Shown: positions 21,683 to 35,517, counted from the first letter of the stretch. The stretch is 64,000 bases of DNA from Rhizophagus clarus (GCA_015698045.1 BLAL01000043.1:744001-808000); one strand, 5' to 3'. The notes: generated by a model not told the origin, from the sequence alone. Translations and numbers: made by a program.

Positions 21683-22980
21683 TTAATATGATTGTTCATC
21701 CAATAATTGTTTTTGAGCCCAAAATCTGACATGAACACACTCAGTGCTAGTTTGTTTAAATTCTTCATCTAGTTCTTCTATCATATTTTTATATTCTTTT
21801 TCGGAAATTCCCATTTCCTTACTTATAAATTCGCACGCTATATCTGAATTAAAAAATGACATAGCAATATCTTGAAAAACCAAACCAATTTTACCGCCAT
21901 TTGGACCCACGATAAAATCTTTTTCAATTCGATGAACTTTTCCTATATTTGAAAGTAATTTCAATTTTGAATCTAAATTATATACTAATTTAACGTCTAT
22001 ATTTCGGTTTAAATGAGATTCCCACACTATAATGTTTTGTAGAAAGTAAGTATCTTATAATAAACATAATACACGAAATTAAGTGAATATAATTAATTAC
22101 TTGAACCCGTTAATCTACGAAAAATCGGACCTTCGCCAACGTAACCACTACGTCTATCGGCTATTTCAATATATCCACCTGGTTTAGTTACTCTATAAAA
22201 ATATTAAAAACTGTACAGATCAGCGCGAGTTAACGTAATTTTGTAAAGGAAGTAAAGATTTATATATAAATAATCATAATCTTTTTTTTTATTTTTTTAT
22301 TAAAAAAAAAAAGGAAAAAATACCTGATGAGCTCAGAAAGAACAAAATCCCATTGTTGTGGCGTAAACATAAGGCTCATTAATTCTGCATGTGTAAGATC
22401 AAATTCATTATCATGAAATGATAATCCATTAGTTACATCGGTTTCGATGAATTCAAGATTATTTGGTTTTATCTATCAGTTTGTGTATGAAAAAAGTTCG
22501 GTTTACTTAAAAATAAAAATTCTTTTTTTTTTTTATAAATTTTATTACCTCTTGTGGAAATATTGGTTTGATATCAACACCAAAAAAATGAGAATTTTCA
22601 TATTTGTTTGATAAATCTAATAACCATGTACCAGGACCACATCTTTAGAATAAAAATTATTATCTAAATAAATATATGTATCACAAAATTTCTCGAGATA
22701 TTTGAGATATTCACTTGAAAGATGCCACTTACCCGATATCTAAAACCTTACATCCCCCTTTAATTAATTTATTTTCTATCGGGGAAGAAAAATTACCTTG
22801 AAATATATAACCTCTAAGAAAATGATACATATGTAGTCTATCAATAGAACCGGCATCCGTCGATAAATAATAGTCCAATAGCTTTTCTTTTCTTTCTTCT
22901 TCTGATTCTATTATGTCAAATTCTTGTACCTTTTTCATTGATGAACGACTACGCTTTAAATTTGAGTTTTTATTACCCAT
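21683..22980 (-). CDS. Class I SAM-dependent methyltransferase, five exons
   Basis: Exons (minus strand): 22980-22733, 22642-22549, 22472-22324, 22192-22101, 22026-21683. All junctions are GT-AG and the joined frame is continuous: 927 nt, 308 residues. The protein starts MGNKNSNLK, a fitting N-myristoylation signal (Gly2, Ser6), which would place it at membranes. The SAM-binding motif I is split by intron 1 and reads VLDIGCGPGTW. It is followed by FFGVDIKP (motif II acidic residue), NLEFIETDV, and FDLTHAELM with VTKPGGYIEIAD (post-motif region). This matches the Methyltransf_11/25 type proteins with N-terminal extension that are common in Rhizophagus. The upstream ATG at 23079 would add a hydrophobic leader and is not favoured. 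Substrate unknown. The ATG seen at the start of exon 5 is formed across an intron. Confidence 0.87.
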
Positions 22981-25900
22981 GATTTTAATTTCTAAAGAAT
23001 GAAGGAATGAATAATTGTATAAATTTTTTAAATTAGAGGTTAAAATGATGAAGTTATTTGTCAGTAAAAAGAGGACCATCTATTTATATAAATTTTTAGA
23101 TTCGATATGCATAACTATGAATTACATAATAATTTGTCAGCGCATTTTACCCTTGGACGTTTGTATTACCAAATTATTGCTTTGGTAAATGTTAAAATTT
23201 TCTGATGTTTTACGGGATATTACCACCCTTTAAAAATTTATAATCTTAAAATTTAACAACAAATACAAATAATTTAAAACTTGTCACGAGCGTATGATAT
23301 TTTTCGTTTCAATGTAGAATGTAATGAACATTTTATTCAATTCATGCAAAAATTATTATTATTATTTACTTAATTTAGCCATTTGACGAAATTTTGTGAT
23401 ATTGCCAAGCACTTTAATTAACGTTAATAAAAAATCTAATTTTTAATTTTGTTTGTATTTCTTTATATACTCTCATTTACTTATTAAGAAAATATTTGTT
23501 TTATTTATATGTTACGTTTTTATAAAATTAATTTTATAAACAAACCGATTTCCAGTTTCATATTTTTAATTAATTCGATGCTATGGACCTACACATTGCT
23601 TATATTTATAGGAATGGCACATGCATTTATTGGTATGATGATATTCATCCAATGTTAAGGAAAACCGATCTGTTGAACAACGTTACTTCCAAATCAGTGT
23701 ACAGTTAACCGTTTTTTTTTAGATTATGTAAATAATGTAGTAATCATTTTTTTTTTTTTTATGCGTTACTATTCAATAAAATTTTTTACGTAAGGATTTA
23801 GTCATCATCACAATATATAATATTTTCAAATCTACAAATATTCTTTTTATTCTAAATCCAGAATTAAGTTTAAGTATTAAGAAATTTTAAATATTTAATA
23901 TTAGGAATATCATAAACCTCCTCTTCCAAAATCTAATTTAAACTCCAATTTTTTTAAAAAATATTAAAATTTTGATCTTAAAAATTTGTTTTTCTTATTT
24001 ACTATAATAAAAGTAAATTGAATAAAGAAAATTACTGCAATCTTTAAATGGATTAATAATACTAAAATTCGATTGTTTGATCAAGACTAGCATCTCCTTT
24101 AAGGGACAATTTCAGGAGTTGTGATACAAAGATTTACATGCACATTGCCACTTCTTTGTTCTTTCTATCTGCATTTTCATCGTGATTATTTGAACATTTT
24201 TTTTTTTTTTTTTGGAATGATTTTCAATATACGACAGATACCTTGCAGAAATCTAAAATTGTTATAAACAGAAAATTTTATCGGTTGAAAATATTCATCC
24301 GAATAAAAATATTGTTGACGTTCACCGTTTAAATTATACATAGAAAATTTTCCGAATCCGAAAGTCCGAAATCACGAGTCGAAATTCTGGAGCATGGCCG
24401 AAATTATTTTGTAATTCTGGCAGAACCGGTTAGAACCTTATTTCACGTGACATCGTATAAAAGTTTGGTGCACGTCCGAAAGTTACGCTGAATGTATTGC
24501 TTTAGAGTACGATACAACTGTAAATGTCAATTTATTTGACTGTCATAAATTTGACATTATGTCCACATTTTTTTTTTGCGTAAATGTTTATCTTAAAAAA
24601 AATTTAAAAATTTATTGCGCTTTTTAAAAATGTTAAAAAAATAAAAAATATGTATTTTTGTATACTTTCAAATATTACCATTAGAAGCACAATTTTATTT
24701 AAAAATAAGAGTTTATTTGCAATTTTATTAAATATTTCAAATATTATATTACATGAAATTTATGTTAATAATATTATAAAAAAAAAATTATAACTCCACA
24801 AATATTTAAGCTAGTTCCATAAAAATCAATATACATGAACTTTAATATCTACAGAACAACACTATTTAAGCTTGTTTCACTTGTTCCTCTTGGCCAAAGT
24901 ATTCAATATTCAAATTATAACTTGAAATAAAAAAAAACGCATCTTAGTATTATAAAAAAAAAAATCCATAACATCATGAAATTATAATAATATACACAGT
25001 TTATACATTTCCCATACCTCATAAACAACTTTCCTTAAGCATTTTCACTTGTTTAATACGACTAAATGCTAAAATTATGTTGCTGAAATCTCTAAGGAAA
25101 TTTATAACAAACGCGGTTTATATTGAATATTTATATTCTTATAATAATATTTTACACCTGGAGTTCTACTGCTGTTGAAAGATATTTAACTTCATTAAAT
25201 AACAAAAAATATTAAATTTAAAACATGAAAAAGGGAAGAAAGAGTGAAGAGAAAAGTTTTCGTCGTGTTAAACGATAAACAAATAATTAATGTGGCTGAT
25301 AAACCAATCAGATTCCCTTTATTTTGTCCTATGGCAATGTCAGACAAATAATTTGACATTTTGGCGTAACCTGGCACACATTTCGAACGTGAAAGTTTAG
25401 CTACCGGGTAAAAATTTATGCCTGCGATAAGTTTTTATGTTGCATAATTGTTACATAAAGTTAACTTTTGGCCAGAGTTTCAGCCCCACAACTGCCGATA
25501 TAATTGCTGAAATTATCAAGTTTTGGCTACATATATAATTTAAATAAAAAAAGGAATTTTGAAATGTCCGTCCGTGTAAAAAAATTATATTCTGGTACAG
25601 CAGACGAAAAGTAAGAGTAAGTGTGTATTATAAAGCAAAAAGTTTAATTTATTATATCATCATGATATTGAGATTTATGTATATCATGTGATATAGGAGG
25701 AGGATACTCGGTAATAGTTGGAATGAATTACGTGGGTATTAATTAGTATTCAAAATTATTATATATCGAAACAGGGTACGAAAGAATTGACGCACCACAG
25801 CATTTGACCATAGTTTTTCTTACCTTTTGCAAAAATATTAGTTTGAGAAACTTGGATACGTACTGAATTTGATAATTCTCGTACCGGAGTAATTTACCGG

Positions 25901-27849
25901 AGCTGTGTTTTATATTTAAAATATTTCAAGTGTTTTTTCTTTTTCGAAATGTCACTAATATATTTCTAATTATATTTTTAATGTATATTAAATAGATTAT
26001 TTTTTATGAAGAGATTAAACAAAAGAGATCTCAAAATTTTATAAGAATTTATCATCTTTTCGTCTTTATCATCAAAAAAAAAGGTAGTGAATAGTGTAAC
26101 TATCTATAAATAACGAAATACTTTTTGCACTAGCGACAAAAGTACTAGAGATTATACTAGTAATAAGAATAGAATTTTTATTGTACCATAAAGGAAACTA
26201 TATTTCAAGAATAATAAATACCTTTATCGTCTGTATTATTATTTATAATATAATCTTAGAAAGATTTATACATTACATGACTCGAAGAAATGTAAAAAAA
26301 ACATACTGGTATTTTATTTATCGTTATATATAGTTATTATAAAGAGTTTGTCTGTATCGTAAATGCCAGTTCTTTTATGCTTATAAAAAATAAGCGTTAT
26401 AAGTATGTAGCAGAAGGTTTATTAATTAAATGTGTATGCGAAAGTGAAATAAAATATAATAAATTACTAATAAACGTTTCACCGTTGATCAATTTGCGAA
26501 GGTTACACGATCAACTTGAACAAAAAAAAGTAAATTAATCGGTTGCGAATAGGTAATGCATACACTAGCAATTACACTCAGACGCAAGCATTAATTTACA
26601 AATAAACTAACACTATAAACAACGAGATAACTTATTAAATAAATGCTTTGATTTATTTAAAACGAAATTATCTGTCTTTACATTGATTAAAAACGCCTAT
26701 ATTTATACAAAAAACAACTACACTGAGTTTACTTGACATATCTAACATATCACATAAATGCTACTTATTTCATATATTTCACATATTTGTTATATTGCAT
26801 ATGTTTAACATATCAAACATTTGACATTCATGACATTCGCAACATGATCAGCGATCATGTAACTGTTCGATCGTGACAGTATGAAGGATTGAGAAGGATA
26901 ATTTTTTTTATTAACATTAATTTTATGGCCTCGGCTTTTTTTAGAATTTCAATCTCTTTTTTATAGTATATATACTCGTATACAATTCTCTTTGTGGCAA
27001 AGTCATCATAACCTAAATATATTATTCTCCATTTTTGTCGTTCAAAGCTTGTGACTTTGAGAAATCAACAGAGATTGATAGAAAATAGAAAATTTATAGC
27101 AAGAAATTTCAACAGTTCACTGTAAATGTACGAGTTATACTTGAGAACATTGTGGATAAAAGTAATGAAGTTTCAGAAATAATAAGCAATCATTGTACAC
27201 AGCAAAATTCGACCGGTCTTTTCCAATATGATTAAGACTTCCGGTATATCAAGAACAAATTTTTATAGGCAATAATCAGTCCTATTATCCCATATTTTTT
27301 TTCCAAGATATTTTTGAACCGCGCGTAGCATATTGATACAAAATTGTTATAAAGATGAAGAATGAAATCTTTATTTAATATAATATTAAAATTACACTTA
27401 TTAATAGTATAAAAGAACCAATGCTTAATTTAAAAATCAAATTATAAAAAGTCGTGGTGTTTAAAATCTTAAAATAAAACTATTAAATAAAAAAGAATCA
27501 TGAGAAATACAAAGCTCTTATGAAGAGAATTTTCTGGCAATATCCGTAACAACTTGTCATTGTTTTGTGTCCATATATATGATTATTGAGTCAATTTTTT
27601 TTTTTTTGCAGGGCCACGACGCATTAAACAACATAACTTTGAAAAGGCAATAAGTAAAATAAAAGAAACAATAGAACGGGTCGGAGTGGTATCTCAAAAA
27701 AGTGGTCACATAACTTCAGATACTCGTTATACCTCCCGCCCTTTACTCAGTTTACTCCTCTTGTTTAACAAAAAAAGGGTGCGGTTAAAGCGGTGTTAGT
27801 TCCGGCCCGCGCTAAGAGCTTGACGACGCCGTAATTCTGGTAGGTAGAA
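22981..27849. other. Long gene-poor AT-rich region
   Basis: No gene is supported over nearly 5 kb. Notable scraps: 24330-24490 is GC-richer with repeated TCCGAAA words; 25195-25560 contains similar transposon-like GC-richer stretches and a frame (25195-25377) without a family. 26735-26850 carries irregular ACATAT/TTGACAT words. 26843-26859 is a palindrome (CATGATC-AGC-GATCATG). 27620-27849 is a clearly GC-rich block that truncates the F-box pseudogene next to it. Confidence 0.45.
27620..27849. mobile_element. GC-rich block that cuts the F-box pseudogene (possible inserted element)
   Basis: Sequence such as GTGCGGTTAAAGCGGTGTTA, GTTCCGGCCCGCGCTAAGAG and CTTGACGACGCC stands out from the surrounding AT-rich DNA. 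On the minus strand the F-box-like reading (QYLESIKIGVKT) stops matching its paralogs at about 27850 and this block follows. No terminal repeats or target duplication were found, so its nature (inserted element, or a deletion junction with other DNA) is open. Confidence 0.35.
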
Positions 27850-28914
27850 CGTTTTAACGCCGATTTTAATACTTTCTAAGTATTGACATTTAATAAATAT
27901 GTTTTTAATACATCTGATTCACCATCATAAAATATTACAAAAGTCTTAAGATTTGGACAAAAATTAGGAATAGATAAACTTAAACCTTTGTTACTAAGGT
28001 TTTTTCCATTATTCTCATTACATATTCAGGTTTTGGATATTGATAAGGAATATTTAAAGATTGTAATTTAGAAAACTTATAACACTTTAAAATCTTCAAA
28101 AATTGATCCATCCATGTATAAAAGTATGGATTCTTGTAAATTTGAATAAACTGACAAATGAATATGGAAAATCACGATTATCACTATAAAGTCGTAATCT
28201 TATTATTGTATGAGAGTGCTTTGTTAAAATAGGTACAATATCTTTCCAGGAACCCTCATCAGTAGATAAAGTTAAACTTTTCAAATTATTTTGCAAAGAA
28301 ATCAATTCCTTTAATTATTCATCTGAAGCATCACCATAAAATGATATAGAAATGGATTGTAAATTATGGCATAATTGAGACAGCCGATAAAAAAAATTAG
28401 AAGAAAGACTTGAACTGCAGTGTAATTCTGAAAGATCTCTTATTCCAGGAAAGTAAGGTAAAGAAAATTTGACATAATGGTGTTTATTGTAATAAAACAT
28501 TTTATTCAAAGAATAAATTTGATTTGCAAACATTTTGACAATTTCATCTACAATTAAATGATTTCCATTCTTTAAACTTTGCGAGTTAACTAATTTATAA
28601 ATGTAATTAATTGGAAGGACTTTTACAAAATGCAGCATAATTGATTAATGGTGGTTTGGTTGAGTTAAAAATTTATTTTCATGTAAAAGCTGTTTTGATT
28701 CATTAGGAAGACAGGCAATTAATGTACAAAGAATAGATATTGTCATATTTAATGAATTTATTTCCTTAGAATTCCAAATATACCTCCATAAAATTCAAAC
28801 AGAAATTTCACACCAAAGATGATTAAATAACAAATATGAATATAAAGTAAGACTATCTTCTTCTAAATACTCAAAAATCTCGTTTAAGCAATCAGTTGGA
28901 AGTTGACAAGTCAC
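27850..28914 (-). pseudogene. F-box/LRR-like pseudogene (subfamily B)
   Basis: Reading minus from 28914: the start codon is GTG where ATG is expected. TCQLPTDCLNEIFEYLEEDS and SYLLFNHLWCEI follow, an F-box very like that at 15432. Then come a TGA (after EISV), WRYIWNS, TLIACLPNESKQLLHEN, a TAA and a frame change. After these, ISELHCSS-like text (DLSELHCSSSLSSNFFYRLS) clearly matches the 15432 gene. More stops and a frameshift occur before the NNGKNLSNKG and NFCPNLKTFVI blocks. The 3' end is lost at about 27850, next to a GC-rich block. The two longest open pieces are 28315-28638 and 28096-28305. It is non-functional as written. Confidence 0.85.
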
Positions 28915-31712
28915 TTTATATATTTTTGATATTTTAAATTTAAAAGTGTGAGAAAGAAAATTATAATAAATGTTTCGTATTTAACTAATTTTGATCATAT
29001 GATTTTATCTGGCCTATATTAGCAATAATTTAATACCGATCGACGAAAAAATTGTAATTCAATACGGAAACTCCATAAATTTGCTACACAAAAATCATTA
29101 ATTTTGAAGTTTTTTCTTTTGAAATAAGGAAGGAAGATAAACTCACCTAATTATTACATAAAAGGAGAAGTTCAAAAAATTACATGCTGATTTTGAATCC
29201 AAACTGTTGTAAGAAAGATTCAATTTTTAGTTTGCATTTTGTAAAGGAAAATGTCTTATTCTGATTTAATAGAAAAATAAGAATTAAGGAAAATTTGCAA
29301 AATACTAAAATGTAATGTGGAAATATTTTTCCAAATTTTAGAATAAAGCGACAGAGCATCGGATTTGTAAAGTAAGAACTCTTTCTTGGTATCTATGATT
29401 GCGTTATGTAATGAAAATGATGTTTCATTCGAAACTCCTAATAGTCTTAGAAATTAAACAATATTAAATTCCGAATAAATAAAACCAATTTCTATTTTTT
29501 GTTAGTAAAACAAGAAACGTTAGAAGTCTTTCTTTAAAGTCAAAAATAAAAAGAAAATAAACACACCTCCCTCTTTCTTAAAACTTTAAATTGTATAAGA
29601 AACTCGGCATCTCTAAAAATAAACAAGAAGTTAATTTAAAAGAATACTTGCCTTTCCAGTCCATTTCAAGAAACCTAGTAAATAGATAAATAAAAATTCG
29701 CCGAGTCTTTTTTTGTAGTAGAATAGAACTACGAACATGTGACGTATATACAATATATGTATAATTTTTACTATCATTTTTAATAGTAGTAAAGCTATAT
29801 AGTAAGTTACAAATTACAATAGTTTATAAATTTTACTATTTATTATCAAAAACTATGCCTACAATCTTAATGTATTCGACATTAATTGCCACAGTTAAAA
29901 GAAATAAAATGACATAAAATTGTGTCACTATAATAAAGAAATACTATTCTGGACCGGAACGATGATGGGATAATATTAGTAAATGTTGCCGCGTTGAACA
30001 ATTAGATAATATATATATACTGAAAATGGAGCATTGGTACTTAGAAAATTTAATAATATTGAGAATAAAAAAGAATAACATTAGAAAAGGAAAGGATGAT
30101 GATGCAGTTGATGCACCATCATCATAATCTTTACATGATGCATCCGTTCGCGTAATAATTTTTGTAATTTTTGAAGAGTATCGACTTTTTTGAATAATAA
30201 ATGTTTTAGCTTACAAAAGTTGCTGCTTTAGAACTTTCATTGTATCACATTGTATCAACGAAATTAAAAGATTTGTTTCATCCATTTAATAATAAAAATT
30301 TCATTTGTTCGATAAATAAATTATGATTAACTATTAAAAACATATTATGAATTAGTCTATATTTTGGTATTACTTTTGACCTATGCTTTCTGATTATTCA
30401 GGCGACCGATAGTCAACCACGATTATTTTTCCATTTCTTCATATTCTCTTATCCATAATAATAGATAAAATTTTTTCCTAATCATGCTTTAACTTTTTTT
30501 CAACAATACAATTATTTTATTTTTTCCAACCATACTAAAAATTCAATCAAATATTTAATGTTTTTTTTTTAAATATACAAAAAGATTTATTCTATTAATA
30601 TTTAAATATATCATTCAAACTTTATATCAATAAAATTTTCTGATTGATAAACAATCACAATTAAATTATAAGAGATTTTTTTTTACGCCAAATTAACGAT
30701 TTGATAATACATATAAGAAACACAAATTATTTTCCAAATTCTTATTTTTTAAATTATTTTTAAATTTGTTTTTTTTTTTAAATGATTATTTCTAAATTCT
30801 TATTTTCTAAGAATAGTATTTTCTAAATTTCTTGATTGTCTAAATTTCTAAATAATTTTTTAAAGAAAATAATTTTTCCATAAATTTTTTTAACCTAATA
30901 CTAATCTAATAAAACTTTAAAGAATCTACTTTATGATTACTTTTTCTTTCCGCCCATTTTTCCTCCTATTCGTTCCATTTAACGGTCATTTCTCCATTGA
31001 TTTTTCTTTCAAGTTTTTCATTTAGTAATATCTGCCTTATTCTTTTCGCATAATGCTTCTCCTTCATCTACAAGAAAATACATTTGGAACTTGATAATCA
31101 AACTTGTTTCAAATCGAATATTTTGTTAATTCTTGAAACACTTAATTTGGTTTTCTGAAATTAATCAGAATAATGTGTAATATGATTTTTTTTAAAATAT
31201 CAATAAATGAATCTTCACTTGCTCTCCACTGCAGTATGGCGATTCCGATTCTTGAGTAATTTAATTCTTGAATTATTATGTAGCTCTTTTTAGCCTTCAC
31301 TTGGATTTTGAACAATATTTTTGAATATTATTCCATAATACTCAATTTTTGTTTAGGATTTGTCTTTGGTTTCTTGTTTTCCACAGTTATATGGTAAAAT
31401 AATTGATCTTATGAAAATGATTTTCAAAACTATTGAATTATGGTTGGAGAAAATGTAATTATCTTTTGAGTAATTATCTAAATAAAAAAAGTAGTAATTA
31501 GAAAATAGTTTTTTAAGTAACAAAAAATAGCTAAAAATTAGTTAGTATATACCTTTGATTATTGATAAATAATATAGTAGATGATATGACCGTTAAAATT
31601 ATTTTGAAATTCACTCATATTTGTTTTGATTGTTAAACCCACCATATGTTGATCATTTGATAAAATAAATAAATCCACCATATATTATAAAAAGTAAATA
31701 TGAAAAAATTGA
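28915..31712. other. Gene-poor AT-rich region
   Basis: No gene supported. A minus-strand stretch at about 30955-31080 reads MKEKHYAKRIRQILLNEKLE and some charged residues before a stop. It may be a scrap of a coding sequence, but no family is recognised. The rest is low-complexity AT sequence. Confidence 0.45.
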
Positions 31713-32530
31713 TGTACCAAATTAAGTTATTAAGGTAAGAATGGTACAAAGGAATGATAAGGAAATGATAAAATAGTAGTTCAGAGCCAGATTGGTTAAA
31801 ACCGCATAGGATGAACTATTGTTTAAAGATTAACAACTGAACTATTGGGATATTAACAAGGGTAAGGATTTGATAATTTAATTAAGGGTATATAAAAAAA
31901 TTAATACAAAAAGTTAAAATTTGTAAATGTGAAAAAAAGAGTAGAAAAAAAAATTTCATAAGAAGAGAGGGGAAGAATAATAAGAAAAATAAAAGTAATC
32001 AATAAAGAAATGTACCAAATAAAGTTATTAAGGAATGAATGGTACAAAGGAATGATAAGGAAATGATAAAAATAGTAGTTCAGAGCCAGGTTGGTAAAAA
32101 CCACATGGGATAAACTGTCATTTAAAGATTAATGACTAAACTATTGGGGTATAAAAAAAGGGTTAGGATTTGATGATTTAAATAAATTTATGAAAAAAAA
32201 TTATAAAAAAAAAGTTAATATGAAAGAAAAGACGAATAAAAAAGTAGATTATAAGAAAAAGTAAGGGGTAATAAGAAAATTTAAAAAAAAAAATAAAAGT
32301 AATCAAATAAAGTAATGTATCAAATAAAGTTATTAAGGTGAGAATGATACAAAGGAATGATTAGGAATTATTAAAATAGTAGTTCAGAGCCAGATTGGTT
32401 AAAACCTCATAGGATGAACTGTCATTTGAAGATTAATGACTGAACTATTGGGGTGTAAAAAAAGGATAGGGATTTAGGGTATAAACCATGAATATTAAAT
32501 TTATATATATTAAGAAGTAAAATAGTCTAT
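31713..32530. repeat. Tandem repeat, about 300-bp unit, 2.7 copies
   Basis: Three units start near 31713, 32011 and 32315 with TGTA(C/T)CAAAT(T/A)AAGTTATTAAGG. Each continues with AAGGAATGATAAGGAAATGA, TAGTAGTTCAGAGCCAG(A/G)TTGG, TAAAAACC, GATAAACTGTCATTTAAAGA and TTAATGACTGAACTATTGGG. Units are near 90 percent alike by eye, so amplification is fairly recent. No protein is apparent. Confidence 0.85.
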
Positions 32531-32970
32531 TATATATGTGTATAATTAAATCAAAAATAGTAAGAAGAAAAATAGGAAGTAATTTGAGTAAAAAAACAGG
32601 AATAAGTTTTAGCAAAAATAAAGATGAAATTACAATTAGATGAGAAAAGAAATAAAATAAAATAAAAAGAGAAATAAAAGTAAAGAAAAAAGTTAAGAAG
32701 AAAGAGAAGAGAAGTTGAAAGTCACTATTTACAGTTGAATTAGAAAAGCATTTGTTAAGAGAAACTTCAGTCAAAGGGGAATGTAAAAAATTAGGACAAA
32801 GATCAAAAGACATTTTGGAAGAAAATTTAGAGATAATTTGTAGAAAGTTAATATTTTGTAAGAAGATTTTAAAAAAAAAATAAAAGAAAAATACATGTAT
32901 TTATAGAATTTTGAAATCAAATAATTATATTATAATTTACAATAATTGTTAATACACATATTTTATTTGT
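32531..32970. other. Purine-rich spacer
   Basis: The plus strand is strongly A/G-rich (AGAAATAAAATAAAATAAAA type). The minus-strand frame at 32445-32813 (122 codons, hydrophobic F/L/I-rich) is a consequence of this bias and overlaps the end of the tandem repeat, so it is not called as a gene. Confidence 0.5.
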
Positions 32971-33115
32971 ATATGAGTCATTCATATTCTTTTAGTAAAA
33001 ATCAGTCAGGTAATTACACTATACACACATTTACTTTATATGAGTCATTCATATTCTTTTAGTAAAAATCAGTCAGGTAATTACACTATGCACACATTTA
33101 CTTTATATGAGTCAT
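32971..33115. repeat. 67-bp tandem repeat, 2.2 copies
   Basis: Unit: TATGAGTCATTCATATTCTT TTAGTAAAAATCAGTCAGGT AATTACACTATACACACATT TACTTTA. It repeats at 32974, 33041 and (partly) 33108 with one to two differences, so the duplication is very recent. TGAGTCA, the AP-1/Gcn4-type bZIP core, occurs once per unit. Confidence 0.9.
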
Positions 33116-35517
33116 TTATATTCTAAATCAGCTATATAATCAATTTGCATATTGACTCATGATCTGTGGTTTATGTTTGAATTTTATAACTGATAGTGAT
33201 AATCTTTTTTGAAAATAACAGAAACTCAGCAATAATCTCAGTAATAATATTTACTGCGGATATCAGGATTGATACAAGTTTAATATGACGATTTACAATC
33301 AAGGACAATAGAAAATTCAGGAGTTTGATCAGGATCTATTAATTTATCAGGGTAATATATAAATTTTATATTATTATATTTTACACAAATTCAACACAAA
33401 TTTAACACAAATAAAAAATTTGGTCAGAATTGTCGAATTTTTACAAAAAATTATCAACACAAATTGGACACATAAAAGGTTTGTTTTAACCATTCGCATT
33501 AACATTTAATTATTGCCAAAACGTAACCCAAATTTTATTGTTATTGTTTATGAAATATTTTTTTACTCATATCCATTGTTCGGGAATAATTACATTAGAT
33601 ATTTACACTGTTCAGGGATAATTACATTAGAACTATAGATTTATTAGGTAGTATGACTCATATGACTCATATTTCATGAGTATATTTTATTTAGATCATA
33701 TGTTTGATATTTATCAGAAAAAATTTTGTTGATTAATTGATGTAACTCATATGTGATATAATAACGAATTTTTTGTTTATTTATTTTTTTTTTATTTTAT
33801 TTTACTTATATTTCGCCGTCATCCTATGTTTTTTTGTTGTTTTTGTTTGTTTTATTTTATTTATTTTAGTACTATTTATTTTATTTATTTTATTGCTTTC
33901 GCTTTATTTATTTATTGCTTTCATTTTATTTTATCTTATTTTATCTTATTTATATTCTGTTTATAAGTTATATTTGTTGTTATTTATAGTATATCATTTA
34001 TGATTTTTGTTTCATTTCTATTTTTAACTTTGAATATATAGCAATTATATTACTAGAAAAGATTTCAACAAATGAATAGGAATAAAGATTACGAGCAGAT
34101 AGGATGAGTTGATAGGGAAAGATTACAAGTGTGTAGGACGAATGAATACAAAATATTACGAATGGGTGAAGGACTCCTGAGGTGTATGCCGAGGTGAATA
34201 AGCCGAACTGCCTTAGGTTTAGTATTTTGTAGGATATCGGCCTTTGTTAAACATTAAACTCTTTAAAGATCATTACAATTATTGGTTAGTTTAATCTCTC
34301 GTCTCATATATTAATAGTATTCTAGTAAGGAAACTGCATCTTTCTTTTTTTTTTTGAATTACTTTCCTGACGTTTTAAATTGTTTGTTATTTTAGAAAAT
34401 AGTAAATATAGTAACACTGGTCCACAACTATTCATCTATCAAGGTAAATAATTTTATTAGGTTCTTCCCAATAATCATCACTATTATGAATGGCTTTAAT
34501 AATAATAGTTGTAAACGATGTATTAATTTAGTTTGCCATCAAGTCCAATAATTTTATGTTGATAGTGAGTACTGTGTTAACGATCCATGTTATTGTAGCG
34601 CGGTATTATTACCATTCCATAGCATTTGTTGGCAATTTGTCTCGATTTTATTTGCAGTCTAAAGGGGATACCATTTACGGGTATAATTACAAGAAATATG
34701 GTGACATATTTAAATGATAGTTTTAGCCAGGACAGAAATTGATCAATTTACATTTCTATATGGAACCATCATGAATATTTTCTGAATACCTGTAGCTAAA
34801 CACGTGAAGTAGATCCACAAGAAAATCTTAGAAGATTCGTGAAGAAATTATACCGAATACTACATTACTCTAAGTATTATTTTATGATATACCTGTATGG
34901 TATGATATTTTAATATTAACAGTTCAACATATTTTGAAATTTTGAAAATGTAATTTTTTTTTTTTTCAGTTATTGCGGTAATTGTACAGTATGCAACAAC
35001 GAATATGTTTTATAAAATAAAAGATAATTAAGAAGTATGAAAATGACGATAAATCATAAAGATTATATGTAAGGATTATAGAAAAAGATGATAATGTTTA
35101 AATAAAATTCGAATTATAAAACGTGCAAGCGCGTAATATAACATAGATTGGCCAAATGAGTAACATAAGGTGAAAATAATTAATGACTAAGGGGTACGGA
35201 ACGTAAGATGAAATTTTTTTACCTTCTATCCTTAAATTTCGTAATATCAGTAAAAAAAAGCAAAACTTTAATAAATATATAAAAAAAAAATAAAGCGATT
35301 ATAAGGATAAAAAACCGATTACTTTACTTTATTAAAAATTTTATTTAATTATACAAATTTCAACTTAGCAATACAAACTCATTGCGATTTTAACATTTTT
35401 GATATATTTTATTAGTATTACAAATTTTTTTTTGGTTATTGGTGATCATGATTAATGCTTCGGACGCTCAACGGTTCCCATTACCTAGTCTATACAAAAT
35501 GTTATCATAATTATTAA
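33116..35517. other. Gene-poor region with possible element scraps
   Basis: No gene supported. 33773-34003 is a T-rich hydrophobic frame of no value. 34080-34260 is GC-richer (ACTCCTGAGGTGTATGCCGA, GGTGAATAAGCCGAACTGCC) and looks like part of a dispersed element, without identifiable ends. 35440-35517 is presumed 3' flank of the next F-box gene. Confidence 0.4.

Noticed and set aside
22981..23079. N-terminal hydrophobic extension of the methyltransferase from the ATG at 23079
   Set aside because: The internal ATG at 22980 gives the typical MGNKNS start of this family; the upstream part looks like leader sequence.
32445..32813. 122-codon hydrophobic minus-strand frame
   Set aside because: It arises from a purine-rich plus strand and overlaps a tandem repeat; no family likeness.
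33773..34003. T-rich plus-strand frame of 76 codons
   Set aside because: Low-complexity Phe/Leu/Tyr text from a TTTAT-rich run; no support.
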